A DNA stretch of 64,000 nucleotides from Cordilura impudica. Its lineage: Eukaryota > Arthropoda > Insecta > Diptera > Scathophagidae. Position 1 is the stretch's first letter, and the number at the start of each line of letters is the position of its first letter. This document shows, one piece after another, positions 43,355-54,941 of this stretch. Both the position numbers and the translations under genes were made by a program. The stretch spans positions 30,236,701 to 30,300,700 of the forward strand of contig OY821522.1 in assembly GCA_963682025.1 (NCBI GenBank), written 5' to 3'. Below the pieces are notes generated by a model. The model worked only from the letters and a program-made list of their open reading frames with translations, made no database searches and was not told where the DNA came from.

Positions 43355-44707
43355 TCATATAGGTATATTATTTTTGAATTTAGTTGCGTTGCTGATAATT
43401 TGCAAGTGAGGGGGTAGTCGATTCCAAATTCGTATGTCATTAATATAGATGTGTAACTCCGAAAGTTGAGCCTTATGTTGTATGTGAATAATACGGCGTC
43501 CTCTCTCAGACCTAAAAAAGTTTAGTCTTTCGTAAAGGTATTTAAGTTGGCCTGAGTAAATAATTTTATGCGGGTATATTAGTGATTTACACTTCAAAAG
43601 GTTTTCAAAAGTGACACCATAAATTTGTTTAGCGTAGAGAGATACGCTACCAAGTCGTGGTATGCCAAATATATATCGCGCAATGTTATTAAAAGATACG
43701 TTTAGTTTACGCATACTGGTTGCATCACAGCTTGAGAACAACTCACAACCATAGAGTAAAGTTGGTATTAAGTATGTTTTAGCCAGAAGCATTCTGACTT
43801 GAAGTGGTACGAACCACTGAGTGCACCATAAGTTTCTTAACATACCATATATTTTTCCGGTTGTAATAATAACGTGGTCATTCCAGTGGAAATATTTATT
43901 AAATGTGACTCCAAGATTTTTTACCTTATCCACTAGATTAATTTTTGATTCACCCAGAATTATATCAGAAATATTTGGAATAACCTAATTTTTTAAATAA
44001 TTAACTTACTTGGATTGAGACATAACCCATTGGTTGTAGCCCAGAGCCTAATATTTTGTAAGTCAACGTTAATTTTACGTACGCAATCATCAATTTCCGA
44101 TATTGTACAGCTAATGTAGAGTTGGACGTCGTCCGCATACATTTGAACATTGCAGTATTGTAATTGATTCGGAAGATCATTGGCATAAGCTGAGTACAGC
44201 AATGGCCCTAAGATAGAACCTTGTGGTACACCTCTTGTAAGTTCGATCCTACTTGACATTTGTTTACCACAGAAAACCGATTGTGATCTTTCTGTTATAT
44301 ATGAATTCATCAACTTAGTGGATGTCGTAGACATATTAAATATTTTGTTTAACTTTAATGTTAGAATTTCCGTGTTAACAGTATCAAATGCCTTAGAATG
44401 ATCCAAAAGAATTAAGAAGGCAACTTTGTCATCATAAATTTGTGATCTTATATATTATGTTACATCAATCAAAGTAGATACGCAACTGTGTTGTAGACGA
44501 AAACCAGATTGTCTGGGAGTAAGCAAGTTGTTATCCTGAATAAATCTACTGAATTGGTTGTGGATTAAACGTTCAAGTATTTTAGATAGAAAGGGTAGTA
44601 TAGCCATTGGATGAAATTCGTTTTCCGTTTTGGGTATAGGGACAATTTTAGCATGTCTCCACTCAGTGCGATACGTCGATTTAGTTATTATTGAATTGAA
44701 CATGTTA
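43355..44707 (-). pseudogene. Outer LINE ORF2: reverse transcriptase and C-terminus
   Basis: 44703-44455 reads TEWRHAKIVPIPKTENEFHP, ILPFLSKILERLIHNQF and LTPRQSGFRLQHSCVSTLID. 44406-43993 reads MDHSKAFDTVNTEILTLKLN, TRGVPQGSILGPLLYSAYAN and the catalytic M-Y-A-D-D-V-Q-L-Y. 43933-43355 has KNLGVTFNKYFHWNDH, ending in the H-I-x-N-D-I-R-I-W-N-R-L-P-P-H tail. Single breaks near 44450 and 43985. Confidence 0.9.
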
Positions 44708-44820
44708 GTAATTTATTTATTTATTTATTAAGTCTATGGTAAAACCTTACAGACTGTTAAGTATAATACAGAGAAAAAAAAAATATAATATATACAAATC
44801 CTTAAATCAAAAATTTGAGA

Positions 44821-45357
44821 TTATGTATTTAAAAATAATATAATAGTGCGTTTAATAATATCATCATTTAAAGAAAAATCAATTAAATTGTATAGATCAT
44901 TGAAATCATGGCAAATTCTTCTAAATGGATCAGCATCGGCAAACTTTTGACGACAGATTGGGATAAACAGTGGAGTGTAAAAACGTGTTGACCGTGCCGG
45001 AACGTTCATGGAGATGTTGTCCATAAGAAAATTTGAGCATATGTCGCCTCGAATTAAGTTAAATAAAAACATAACATTAAGCATTGTTCTTCGGCTTTTT
45101 AAAGACGGCAGTTTAATTTGAGAAAGTCTAATTGTATATGATGGCAGATTGACAAAACTTGGATAAGAGCGTCTTAAGCAGAAAAGGAGAAATTGCTTCT
45201 GGACCGATTCAATTTTGGCACTGCGAATATTAGATAGTGGATCCCAAATAACAGACCCGAATTCTAAAATTGGTCTTACTAGGGAGATGTATAGTTGTTT
45301 GTAACTGTAGGGCCATTGAATTCCTTTGCCCATCTTTTAATGAAGGCCAGTACACCA
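44821..45357 (-). pseudogene. Inner LINE ORF2, C-terminal piece
   Basis: Reads QLYISLVRPILEFGSVIWDP, SAKIESVQKQFLLFCLRRSY and KLPSLKSRRTMLNVMFLFNL, the post-RT domain. The break at 45358 is the errantivirus insertion; its partner ends at 52255. Confidence 0.88.
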
Positions 45358-45361
45358 CGTG

Positions 45362-45835
45362 AGTTAAATGAGTCTATGACACATCTATTTGAGTTTTCAA
45401 TATGAACTGTTTGTCTTTATTGTTCTATGTTTCTTTTTAATACAAAAATATTCTTAATCTAAAAACTTATAATTACTCAGTACATTCAATACATAAAATA
45501 TGCTTAGTCCACTTGTTTTCTACAGAACGTTTAAGTGGTTGGTCGTAAAAGACAACATTGTATTTGTAGGAAGTGAATGACGAAAACAAAGGTATCAAGT
45601 TTCAACGAAAGTTTATTAACACTTTGTTTTCGTTTACAAATGAAATTTTGTTAATTTGACATTATTATTATTTTTAATGAATGAATCGAAATACTTGATG
45701 AATAAACAAACTTCGATACAAAAGTTTATTACACTTTGTTCTAGTTAACAAGTTTATTAATGTGACATTGTTGATAATTAATTCTTATTGTAGGTTGAGA
45801 GGTTTTGGAGATCGATGGATTCCATCGACTTAACT
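45362..45835 (-). repeat. Errantivirus 3' LTR
   Basis: 474 bp. Compared with the partner it lacks about 9 bases near 45768. The env-like frame ends inside it. Confidence 0.92.
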
Positions 45836-47214
45836 CCTCCCTCCTTAGATTGAAAATTCTCCTGGATTTTCCCAAGAGATTTTTTGTATTTCTTATAAAT
45901 TATGATTATAAAAGCCAAACATACAACTGCAATACAAATAGTGAGAAGATAATTCCCAATTATTGAACCGAAATGCATTGTTTTATGATACTTCAATTCC
46001 TCTATGGCCCTTATGTTTTCCACCTCACTTATAGCTATTTGATCCAAGGAGATAGTTGCTTCCGTATTATTCAAATTTAAATTTGGCGATAATGCAAAAC
46101 TAGTTTTGTATTCTTTTTGTTTATTTTCATAAATACTACCATCAATTTTTATTTTGCAATCATTAAATGTAAGAAGTTGATTTCCATTCAAAACCAACTT
46201 TCTGCTGTCGCAGTTACTTTCTACCTTTGCATCATTTACATTTTTCAGAAGCACTATTCCCTGTTCAATTTCCACAATTACTTCCTTATTATTTATAACT
46301 TTGTAACATTTTTTCTTATTGCTAAAAATACATAAATTTGATTTTTTCAAATTTGAAATATTATGTTCATTACTGTAATTATAAACTGTATCATTGATAA
46401 CAACAATCTGCTGTATTCCTATATCCAATTCAAAACCTTCTTTGTTTCTAATTGGTAGAATCAATGACTTTGGGACTGTAATAATATTTAGTGGTATCTT
46501 TACAAAAAATATAATTTGTTCGTTCCGGTATTTAGCAACAGTTAACTGTATTTGTTGTAATTTATTGAAATCAATATTTAAATCATTAATTTCCTCTGGT
46601 GTCAGTATGTTACTAGTCATAAGGTTATGGTTATCAAGATAAAAAATGTGTGAAAAAATATCCAACATATTCTTGTCTATTGAATTGATTTTTCCCAGAA
46701 TAATATCTCTATCCGATTCAATAGTGTGTTTTAAGTTAGTTAGTGTTTCATTAAAATGATTTGTTATTCTGATTCGTTTGTTTACGGTTTCTATTATATT
46801 ATGATTATTGTCTTCTATAATCCGCAAATGATTCTGTATCGTCTCCCTATCTTCTTCATCCATAGTTCCTGCCATCCATTTGAGACCTGATCCCAAAACA
46901 TTAGCTAAACCTCTTTTACCTCTATTCAATTTTAGAGTATGAAATTTTACTATAACTTTGTCAAGCTGAGCTTGTAAGACCTGTTTATTTATGTTAGACT
47001 GCTGTATACTATCTTTAATGTGGTTGATTATTTCCTGAATTTCACTTAGATAAATGGTATGGATTATCGTTGAATATGCTTCGACCATTGTTATGTTGTC
47101 CAATTTAATTTCCGTATATCCACTGTTGTTTTCATTAATAGGTTGAATCAATAAGTTATTCATTACCGGTGTCATTAACAGAATTAGAATCGTAAATCGC
47201 AATATCCAGCGAAT
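45778..47214 (-). CDS. Env-like glycoprotein frame, uninterrupted
   Basis: About 478 residues without a stop. An acceptor (aaatttgcag) precedes 47214, so the protein is probably made from a spliced message whose first codons come from upstream; the frame itself has no ATG at that point. It begins with a hydrophobic signal-like segment. A basic RGKR cleavage-type site (about residue 105) is followed by a glycine-rich hydrophobic stretch, as in insect F-type envelope proteins. Coiled-coil regions and a C-terminal membrane span (about residues 425-448, I/V/L-rich) with a basic tail complete it. In errantiviruses this protein can allow cell-to-cell spread. It overlaps the pol end by about 60 bases. 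Confidence 0.85.
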   Translation of the reverse strand: MRWILRFTILILLMTPVMNNLLIQPINENNSGYTEIKLDNITMVEAYSTIIHTIYLSEIQEIINHIKDSIQQSNINKQVLQAQLDKVIVKFHTLKLNRGKRGLANVLGSGLKWMAGTMDEEDRETIQNHLRIIEDNNHNIIETVNKRIRITNHFNETLTNLKHTIESDRDIILGKINSIDKNMLDIFSHIFYLDNHNLMTSNILTPEEINDLNIDFNKLQQIQLTVAKYRNEQIIFFVKIPLNIITVPKSLILPIRNKEGFELDIGIQQIVVINDTVYNYSNEHNISNLKKSNLCIFSNKKKCYKVINNKEVIVEIEQGIVLLKNVNDAKVESNCDSRKLVLNGNQLLTFNDCKIKIDGSIYENKQKEYKTSFALSPNLNLNNTEATISLDQIAISEVENIRAIEELKYHKTMHFGSIIGNYLLTICIAVVCLAFIIIIYKKYKKSLGKIQENFQSKEGGVKSMESIDLQNLSTYNKN

Positions 47215-48649
47215 CTGCAAATTTAAAAGGACGTTTAATGTTAGTTGGGTGGATATTATCTATTCTCAGTTTCCTATATCGAGGTTCATATTTATGTCTC
47301 AAAGCCTTATAATTTTTCACATATGCTTCTGGTTTTCCATAAACAAAATGTTCCCTATCCAAATTTGCCCTTGTTATAATTCTTTCCTTAAAAGTTTTCA
47401 ATCGATCATATAATTTCGCCTTATCTATTGTTCCCTGCATCACGTCAAATGGTCTGCTCATCGTTGTTGAGTGTATGGACTTATTATACCATTCGACACA
47501 TTTATATATTCTCTCTTGTACCGATAATTCCGATCTTTGAACTTCTAGTGTTCTAAACTTGTCTGATATGCTACTATGTAATCTTTCGATGTCTGCATTT
47601 CCTGTATGGTTATTAGGTTTGGTGAAATGAACTGCAATATTTTCTTCTCTTAAAAAGTTCCTTACATTGATGGATGCAAATTCGTTGTCTGTAACTATTT
47701 TGTTCGGTTTATCTCTCATTGATATGTAGTCTCTAATTTTCTCTACTATAGTACAGCTGTTCCTACCTTCTAAATGCAGCATAACTGCGTATTTTGAAAA
47801 TTTGTCAATGAAAGATAAAAAACTGTGTTTCTTATTTGTATATATGTATATATGTATTACTTCATTAACATCCTTTGGTGTTTCTGTAACATGAAATTTT
47901 TGTTTTATCGGTTTCCTATCATATTTCGATTTGTTGCAAAAATCACAATTATTAATGTATTCCTGAATAAATTGTTTAAGATTGCCAAAATAAATTTTTG
48001 TTTTCAAACCACAATAATTTTCGTTAATTCCTGCATGACCTGTTTCATTTTTATGGTATCTTGCTATGTATCTATATAATTCATCCTCATTTTGTATATC
48101 TTTAGCGTGATATACACATCGGACAAATTTTATTGAGTTGCCGAATAATTCAATTAGTTTTAATTGTACCTTGTTGTACAAATGGTCAGATAATTCGGTG
48201 TAAATGCCTATCTTCAAATTTCTCCTAATGGTTATATTCCTTCTTACTATATCGGTCATTGTACCCGACATGATATCGTCAGTGTTTAAAAAAATTTTAT
48301 GTTTGCCGTCAATAGTTTGAGTTTCACTAGTCTTGTTATCAGTTAATATTATCTGTTTCTCAAATCTATTTACAACCGTATCTAAAATAAAGAAATGATC
48401 ATTCAATTCCTCCTGTTGAGAGTGGACAGTCGCAACCACACTCACCTGATAATCCGCCATGAAAATATTACCATCTGGTGTATTTATACGGCACATAAAG
48501 TCCGCTACAACGTTCTCCTTACCCCTGATGTAATTTACCTTAAAATCATATTCTCCCAACTTCAACAGCCAACGCTGGAGTCTTTGGTTAATATCTTTAC
48601 CCTTAGTTTTGGAATGAAGCCAAACCAATGGCTGATGGTCCGTAAACAA
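47156..48649 (-). pseudogene. Errantivirus pol: RNase H end and integrase
   Basis: The 497-residue frame begins in the late RNase H region (TDHQPLVWLHSK), then the integrase zinc-binding N-part (H-x3-H ... C-D-F-C), the core with D in FIDKFSKYAV, D in VTDNEFASINV and E in ADIERLHSS (D,D-35-E), and a C-part with YEPRYRKLRIDNIHP. An in-frame TAA at about 48666 separates it from the upstream RNase H piece. Confidence 0.9.
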
Positions 48650-48664
48650 TTCAAACCGTTTGCA

Positions 48665-50270
48665 TTATAAATATGGACGGGAGTAGTTTACTGCCCATAC
48701 AATAGCCAACAATTCTTTTTCCACAGTCGCATAGTGCCTCTCATGGTCATTCAATGTTCTACTTGCATAGGCAATTGGATGATTCTCCTGAGATAATACG
48801 GCACCTATAGCATAATTACTTGCATCTGTAGTCAATTTAAAATTTTTCGAGTAGTCTGGATACCTAAGTATCGGTGGATTAATGATCAACTTCTTCAATT
48901 TCTCAAAAGAATCCTGATAATTGGGATCCCTGAGATTAATTTTCATATCTTCTTTAGGTATTTAGTCAATCCTTGTGCAACCTTTGCATAATCTTTAATA
49001 AATTTCCGGTAATACCCCGTAACTCCTAAGAAAGACTTTATCTGTTTAGTTGTTTCAGGAACCTTCAGCTTCTGAATAGCATCAATTTTATTCGGGTTAG
49101 GTCTTAGACCTTCCTCATTCAGAATGTGACCAAGGTATTCAGTTTCCTTCGCCAAAAAAACGCATTTGTCGAGCTGTATCTTCAGATTATGCTCTCGTAA
49201 TTTTCGAAAAATTTTGTTGATGCTTTGTACATGTTCCGTTAACGATGTACTAAAAATTAAAATGTCATCTAAGTAAACAACGCAAATTCTATTTATATAT
49301 TCCCTAAGTACAGAGTTCATAAGACGTTGAAAAGTTGCCGGAGCATTCTTCAATCCAAAGGGCATCCTGTTGTACTCAAAATGTCCCAAGGGAGTCGGGA
49401 AGGCTGTTTTCTTTCTATCGTCTGCATTCATGAGAATTTGGTGAAACCCCTTGGCTAAATCCAATGTTGTAAAATAAGTAGATTTTCCCAATTTATCCAA
49501 TATATTTTCTATATTGGGTATTGGAAATTTGTCATCCACCGTTATCTCGTTGAATTTCCTGTAATCAAAAACAATGCGCCACTTCTTCCTGCCCGATTGA
49601 TCCATTTTCTTTGGAACAACCCAAATAGGAGAATTATAGGCGGAGTTACTTTCAACAATTATTTTCTGTTGCAACATCTCTCGGATCTGCCTGTTGATTT
49701 CCTCTTCATGGATTTTGGGATATCTGTATATCTTAGAGTATACAGGTTTATCTGTAGTAGTAATTATGGAATGTCTTATCTCATGAGTATGAGTAAGTGA
49801 ATCACCCTCATGAAACAACAAGTCACTATTTTTACCTATAAGATCACGAAGAAGCTTTTCCTCTTCGGAATTCATGTCGACTCGGAAAAGTTTTTTAACG
49901 TTCTCCCTATCGAATTCCAAACATTCCAATGCATGAATCTCGTTGCAATTGTAAGGAAATGTGTTTATAAAAAAAATTTTCTATCATTAATTTGGATATA
50001 CCGTTCTTCCAAACAAATTTTTGCCCCCAAAGGTTTTAATATATTATTTCCAATTATCCCGTCAAATCAATTATTAGTTAACTTCAATAATTTCCATGCC
50101 ATAAGATTATCATCGGAAAATTCATCTGGGATTTCCGTGACAATTTCCTCACCTATAATAACTTTGCTTGCCAAAGTTGAGAAACTCAATGGTTCTTTCA
50201 ATTTTATACGCTTATAACTAGGAAGTGCATTACAATTCAATATTGATGTGGTTAATCCGGTATCAATCAA
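48665..50270 (-). pseudogene. Errantivirus pol: protease, reverse transcriptase, RNase H start, with breaks
   Basis: 50270-50067 has the protease (MIDTGLTTSILN; D-T-G) and ends in a nonsense codon near 50066. 49929-48943 is the reverse transcriptase (WVVPKK; LDLAKGFHQILM; FGLKNAPATFQRLM; catalytic V-Y-L-D-D-I-L-I-F; LGVTGYYRKFI). A one-base shift at about 48945 leads to the RNase H frame 48946-48665 (LTTDASNYAIGAVLSQ). At least three lesions make pol inactive as read. Confidence 0.9.
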
Positions 50271-50305
50271 ACATTTTATCTTGGAATTACCAATAGTTAA
50301 TTGTA

Positions 50306-51412
50306 CTATCGGTAAACCGTTTTCCTCTCGGCTGAACGAAAATTTGCTTCCTCATTTGGATCAATTTCATTCTGCTCAATATGATCTATTTCCATTGGTT
50401 CAACATTATTTCGATGTTGACCAGAATATTGTCGTGATTGATTAGATTGTCGAAATTGCTGCAAATTCCGAATAACGTTAGAATGTTGTTTTTGCTGATT
50501 AGCAAAGCCCTGTGTTTGTCTATTGGAATTTGGAAAATTCTGTGTTTGATGACCTTGTGTTCGTTGGTCTGAAAAATTCTGTCTATTCGGTCCAAAATTT
50601 TGTTGTCTAAAATTCTGCCCTTGGTGAGGTTCTAAATAACTTTGGTTATGATTTTGGTTAGTATATTTAATATTATTTTTAAAATGTCGATTATTTTCCC
50701 TGATCATGTCGCATTCTTGCAGACAGTTATACGCTTCGCGAATAGAATTAATATTTCGGCTATATATAATACTTGCCAAATGCGGAGGTATATTATTTAC
50801 AAAAGTCCGAAAAATCATTGATTCGTTTATACTTGGGTTAAATTCTAAAGGTTTACATGAATCTTGTTCATATTTTGTATTTAGCTTATCTAAAATTATC
50901 TTTAAGTTATTGTATAATTGACTTACATCATTGTTTTTAGTTGATAATGCTCTGTGATACAGTTGGGTGTAGCTTTCTTTGATGCCAAACGCCTTTAGTA
51001 ACTCATTCCTCACGTTCTGCCATGATTTGTCAGTTAATCCGCGAATTATGTTGGCTGCTTCTCCACGTATTTTTTTTAGTATGCAACGTTGATATATGTA
51101 TTCTTCCATCTCACCACCTTGAAAAATTCGTAGGAAGATTTCGACCTCCTTGATGAATGATGATACATCGTAGTCTCGGTCTCTCCCGGTGAAGACATTT
51201 ACTCCATCCACTTCCTTCAAAAGGATAGAAATCGGAATCGGACCCAATGATGGTGTTTCAGTTGGCACTTTTGTTGGTGTTGGAGCCGAAGTTGGTGTTG
51301 ATGTTGTAGCTGTTGCTGCTGATGCCATTGTGTTGAATATTTCGTCGGTTTGTAGTATGTTAAAGTATGGTTTGTACTGTGTTGTTTCGATTCTTTCTGT
51401 GTCTTTAGGCAT
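50306..51412 (-). CDS. Errantivirus gag
   Basis: Open from an ATG near 51412 (the frame extends five codons further) to 50306. A T/P-rich N-part (TSTPTSAPTPTKVPTETP) precedes a retroelement capsid-like core (VSSFIKEVEIFLRIFQGGEM ... MIFRTFVNNIPPHLASIIYS) and a Q/N/R-rich, knuckle-less C-part (QNFGPNRQNFSDQRTQGHQT), as in gypsy gag. About 368 residues, intact. Confidence 0.88.
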   Translation of the reverse strand: MPKDTERIETTQYKPYFNILQTDEIFNTMASAATATTSTPTSAPTPTKVPTETPSLGPIPISILLKEVDGVNVFTGRDRDYDVSSFIKEVEIFLRIFQGGEMEEYIYQRCILKKIRGEAANIIRGLTDKSWQNVRNELLKAFGIKESYTQLYHRALSTKNNDVSQLYNNLKIILDKLNTKYEQDSCKPLEFNPSINESMIFRTFVNNIPPHLASIIYSRNINSIREAYNCLQECDMIRENNRHFKNNIKYTNQNHNQSYLEPHQGQNFRQQNFGPNRQNFSDQRTQGHQTQNFPNSNRQTQGFANQQKQHSNVIRNLQQFRQSNQSRQYSGQHRNNVEPMEIDHIEQNEIDPNEEANFRSAERKTVYR

Positions 51413-51469
51413 TTTTCCACAGTTCACGTAACGAAATGTTTTTCACAAAAATTGTTTTTTCAAAATCAA

Positions 51470-51741
51470 ATTCTTTGGAATATCTTTAATGTTTTTCAAA
51501 AATATTTTTAATTCTTAAATGTTTCTCACAAAAATGTTTTAAAAATTAATATTCTTCGGAATATATTTTTTTTTTTATTTTTTCTTTTCTTTTTCTTCAC
51601 AAATTGATATTCTTTGGAATATCATAAGGTTTTTGGTGAATGTTCCTTCAAAAACTAATATTCTTTGGAATATTTTTTTTTTTTATTTATTTATTTTTTT
51701 ATTATTGCGTCGCGACCAAATAGTGATATTCTTCAGAATAT
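51470..51741. promoter_or_regulatory. Five near-palindromic ATTCTTTGGAATAT repeats in the errantivirus leader
   Basis: Copies at 51470, 51551, 51609, 51660 and 51728 (third to fifth positions vary T/C, G/A). Each has the form TTC-N4-GAA. They lie between the primer-binding site and gag, where the gypsy element carries its clustered insulator-protein sites. They do not match that site. The TTC-N4-GAA spacing resembles weak STAT-type sites; role unproven. Confidence 0.6.
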
Positions 51742-51768
51742 CTTTTGGATTGGTTTTCCGACTGCGCC

Positions 51769-52250
51769 AGTTAAATGAGTCTATGACACATCTATTTGAG
51801 TTTTCAATATGAACTGTTTTTCTTTATTGTTCTATGTTTCTTTTTAATACAAAAATATTCTTAGTCTAAAAACTTATAATTACTCAATACATTCAATACA
51901 TAAAATATGCTTAGTCCACTTGTTTTCTACAGAACGTTTAAGTGGTTGGTCGTAAAAGACAACATTGTATTTGTAGGAAGTGAATGACGAAAACAAAGGT
52001 ATCACGTTTCAACGAAAGTTTATTAACACTTTGTTTTCGTTTACAAATGAAATTTTGTTAATTTGACATTATTATTATTTTTAATGAATGAATCGAAATA
52101 CTTGATGAATAAACAAACTTCGATACAAAAGTTAATTACACTTTGTTCTAGTTAACAAGTTTATTAATGTGGCATTTATTCTATTGTTGATAATTAATTC
52201 TTATTGTAGGTTGTGGGTTTTGGAGATCGATGGATTCCATCGACTTAACT
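51769..52250 (-). repeat. Errantivirus 5' LTR
   Basis: 482 bp; partner of 45362-45835. Primer-binding site immediately inside (51757-51768). Confidence 0.92.
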
Positions 52251-52254
52251 CGTG

Positions 52255-52502
52255 CTTTAATAATTGTCATCGAAATGTGTTGAACAAGCTCTAATTTGGC
52301 ATCTAAAAGAACACCCAGATCCAGGATTTTATTTACTTGCTCCAACTGGTAATTTCCAAATTTGTAACAACCAAATTCACCTAATTTTCTAGTAAAGTGC
52401 ATGTGTTTGCATTTTTTTAAATTTAATTCCATTAAATTTATGTGGCACCATCTATAAAAATTATTTAGATCATGTTGTAGGTGAATTTGTTCACAATAAT
52501 TC
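52255..52502 (-). pseudogene. Inner LINE ORF2, thumb piece between MITE and errantivirus
   Basis: Reads HINLMELNLKKCKHMHFTRK and ILDLGVLLDAKLELVQHISM (the L-G-V-x-L-D segment), ending at the CGTG duplication. Confidence 0.85.
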
Positions 52503-52505
52503 TTA

Positions 52506-52800
52506 AGGCCTAGTTAGCCACACGTAACCTTAACCAAACGTGTCAGCTGTTTTTTTCTGTTACATGAAAAAGCATTTAGAGCAATTACCGAACTCAACTG
52601 TCATGTAACCGGAACGTCCCAATCTGTTAAAAAAAGATTTTTGCTACGTTTGTACGTGACATTTGTGAACAGCTGATAAAGCTTGGTTAATTTTATACAG
52701 CAACATGCTGGTTCGTTTTTTACGTTCTATAATTGCACTAAATGCCAACGTTACATTTACGGTACAGATACATCTTAACAACGTGTGGCTAACTAGGCCT
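52506..52800. mobile_element. Tourist-like MITE (295 bp) with TTA target duplication
   Basis: Inverted ends AGGCCTAGTTAGCCACACGT are perfect at both sides. TTA borders them (52503-52505 and 52801-52803). A 3-bp duplication suits PIF/Harbinger. It splits the inner LINE's reverse transcriptase after the catalytic box. Confidence 0.88.
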
Positions 52801-52803
52801 TTA

Positions 52804-54840
52804 TAGCTTAAGAAAATCTTGACATCATCAGCATACATAAGAACATTTGAGGCTTTTATTATACTTGGTAGATCATTTATAAAAAGAGTAAATAAAATTG
52901 GTCCAAGATGACTTCCTTGAGGCACACCAGATTTAACTATAATATTCTTTGAAGTAGTATTATTAAAATAAACACGTTGATTTCTGTTGATCAAGTAAGA
53001 TTTTATCCAGCTTATGCTGTTTGCTGTAAAGCCCATCAAATATAATTTTTTGAGTAAAAGATCAGGATTTACTTTATCGAAAGCTTTACTGAAGTCAGTA
53101 TAAATAACGTCGGTATGTAGTCCATTGACGAAACCCCGATTTACCAAAGTTGTAAGTTATAAAATATTAGTTGAAATAGAGCACCCCTTACGAAAACCAT
53201 GTTGTGAGTGTGATATTATAGAAGAAACCTGATGACAGAGATTATCCGTTAAACATTTTTCAAATAGTTTGGGAATAGCACAAAGCTTAGCTATTCCTCT
53301 ATAGTTAGCTACATTCGATTTGTTTCCAGATTTAAATAAAGGAATAATATATGAATCTTTCCATAATGTAGGAAAATGTCCATGTTTAATGGATGAATTA
53401 AATAAAATGCATAATGGAACAGCCAAAGTTTGGGCGCAGTTGATTAAAATGCAGCTAGGAATACCGTCAGGTCCTCCGTTAGTTGAATTCTTGAATGTTT
53501 TTAAGTTATTTTTGATATCCGAAGTCTTTACAAAAGGAAATGAAATTGATTGATGTTCCATAACTGGAAATGGATATATGTTTGAAATGTCATATTGAAC
53601 ATCAGAGTAAGTTGTGCTAAAAAAATCAGCAAACATATCGCTAATAACTACATCATCACGGGATTCACGATTAAGATACTTCATTTCAGTTGGATATCCA
53701 GTAGATTTCCTTTTAGAGTTTACAAATTTATAAAATGATTTTGGATCTCTCTTCAAATTTATTTTCATAGTTTCCATGTAATTCTTATAAAGTTTTGTAT
53801 TTAGAATATTATACTCTGCACGTGTAACTGAATATTTAGTATAATCAGATAAAAGGCCAGACACTTTATATTTTTTGTGTCGTTTATTTTTTAAGTTTTT
53901 AAGACTCGACAATTGTTTTGTGCTCCAAGGAGGGCCAGAGTGGTTGAAAACAGTAAACTTCGGGATAAATTCATTCATATAAAATAGAACAATTTCGTAG
54001 AATAACTTGATCGTTTTATCGATTGATGTGGGAGAACCAGATGTAATAGATAATAATTGGAGCCAATCAGTATTACTGAAGTAATAATTTAAATCGTTGT
54101 AATTTGCTCTTTTGAAACAAAAAACTTTTAAGTTATTTTATTTACACTTTGAAACAAATGGCAAATTCAAGTTTATTTCAATGGAAGGATGGTAACGATC
54201 TTCTGGTAAAGTAACAGGATCTGCGCGAGATAAAGAGTAGTTTATTGACTCATTAACATAAATTAAGTCTAAAATCCTTTCATGATCATTATGAACACCA
54301 TTAATTTGAAAAAGACACAAGTCCGATAAATTATTTATGAAATTATCGTTATCTTCATTTTACACCGTAGGAGTGTAGTAAAAAGAATCAATTAAAAATG
54401 TCCATGATATTAACGGCAGATTAAAGTCTCCAAAAACAAGTATAGAATCTTCAGGGATAGCCTTTGTTACAACTGATTTTATTGATTCAAAATGTTCATT
54501 ATAAATCGATTGATCAGAATCAGGAGGTAAGTAGGAGCAAGTAATAAAAACTTTTTTTTTATTTAGTTTTAACATAACACCAATAATTTCAATATTCGGT
54601 AAAGAATCAAGACGTATTTCTTCAGATGATAGTTGACAGGAGACAGCAATTAGAACACCACCACCAATTGTTTCAGTTTCTCTGTCAAGTCTGTAAATAT
54701 GAAATTTATTACATAATATCTCAGCGTTGAAGACATTTCTTTTTAACCAGGTTTCAGTAAGAACAATAACATGATGAGAGAAATCAAAGCTGTGTTTAAA
54801 CAGAGACGTTATTTTTGTATTAATGCCACGAACATTTGGT
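52804..54840 (-). pseudogene. Inner LINE ORF2: endonuclease, linker, reverse transcriptase
   Basis: Endonuclease at 54840-54138: NLPNVRGINTKITSLFKHSF, VIVLTETWL, SILVFGDFNLPLISW (G-D-F-N-L-P) and a D-R-Y-H-P-S-I end. Linker and fingers at 53978-53157: DPKSFYKFVNSKR, NGGPDGIPSCILINCA, FKSGNKSNVANYRGI and HSQHGFRKGCSISTNIL. Palm at 53147-52804: YTDFSKAFDKVNPDLLLKKL, SGVPQGSHLGPILFTLFIND and the catalytic M-Y-A-D-D-V-K-I-F. Stops occur at about 54355, 54130 and 53155. Confidence 0.88.
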
Positions 54841-54941
54841 AAATTATAGATATTTGGTTATCATGGAGAGTAGTTAGTTTTTTGGAGCATTTAAATTTCT
54901 TAGCGGAAGATGAACAGCATTTCTTGGATTTTCTTTGTAAT

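Larger units (their letters stand above)
45362..52250 (-). mobile_element. Gypsy-type errantivirus (LTR retrotransposon with env-like gene)
   Basis: Two LTRs (45362-45835 and 51769-52250) with AGTTAA ... TTAACT ends, flanked by CGTG (45358-45361 and 52251-52254). On the minus strand the order is gag, pol, env. A primer-binding site (GGCGCAGTCGG, serine tRNA type used by errantiviruses) follows the 5' LTR, and a purine tract (AAGGAGGGAGG) precedes the 3' LTR. The LTRs differ by a short indel and a few bases, so insertion is recent, yet pol carries several breaks. Old endogenous copy; described only as found. Confidence 0.93.
44713..54936 (-). mobile_element. Inner LINE of stack 2, carrying an errantivirus and a MITE
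   Basis: GTAAT borders both ends (44708-44712 and 54937-54941). The 3' tail is a TTTA run at 44712-44730. Coding runs from the endonuclease at about 54840 to the C-terminus at 44821, with no ORF1, so it is 5'-truncated or short. It interrupts the outer LINE's reverse transcriptase. Confidence 0.85.

Noticed and set aside
54138..54320. Independent 60-aa gene
   Set aside because: It is the end of the inner LINE's endonuclease domain after a frameshift.
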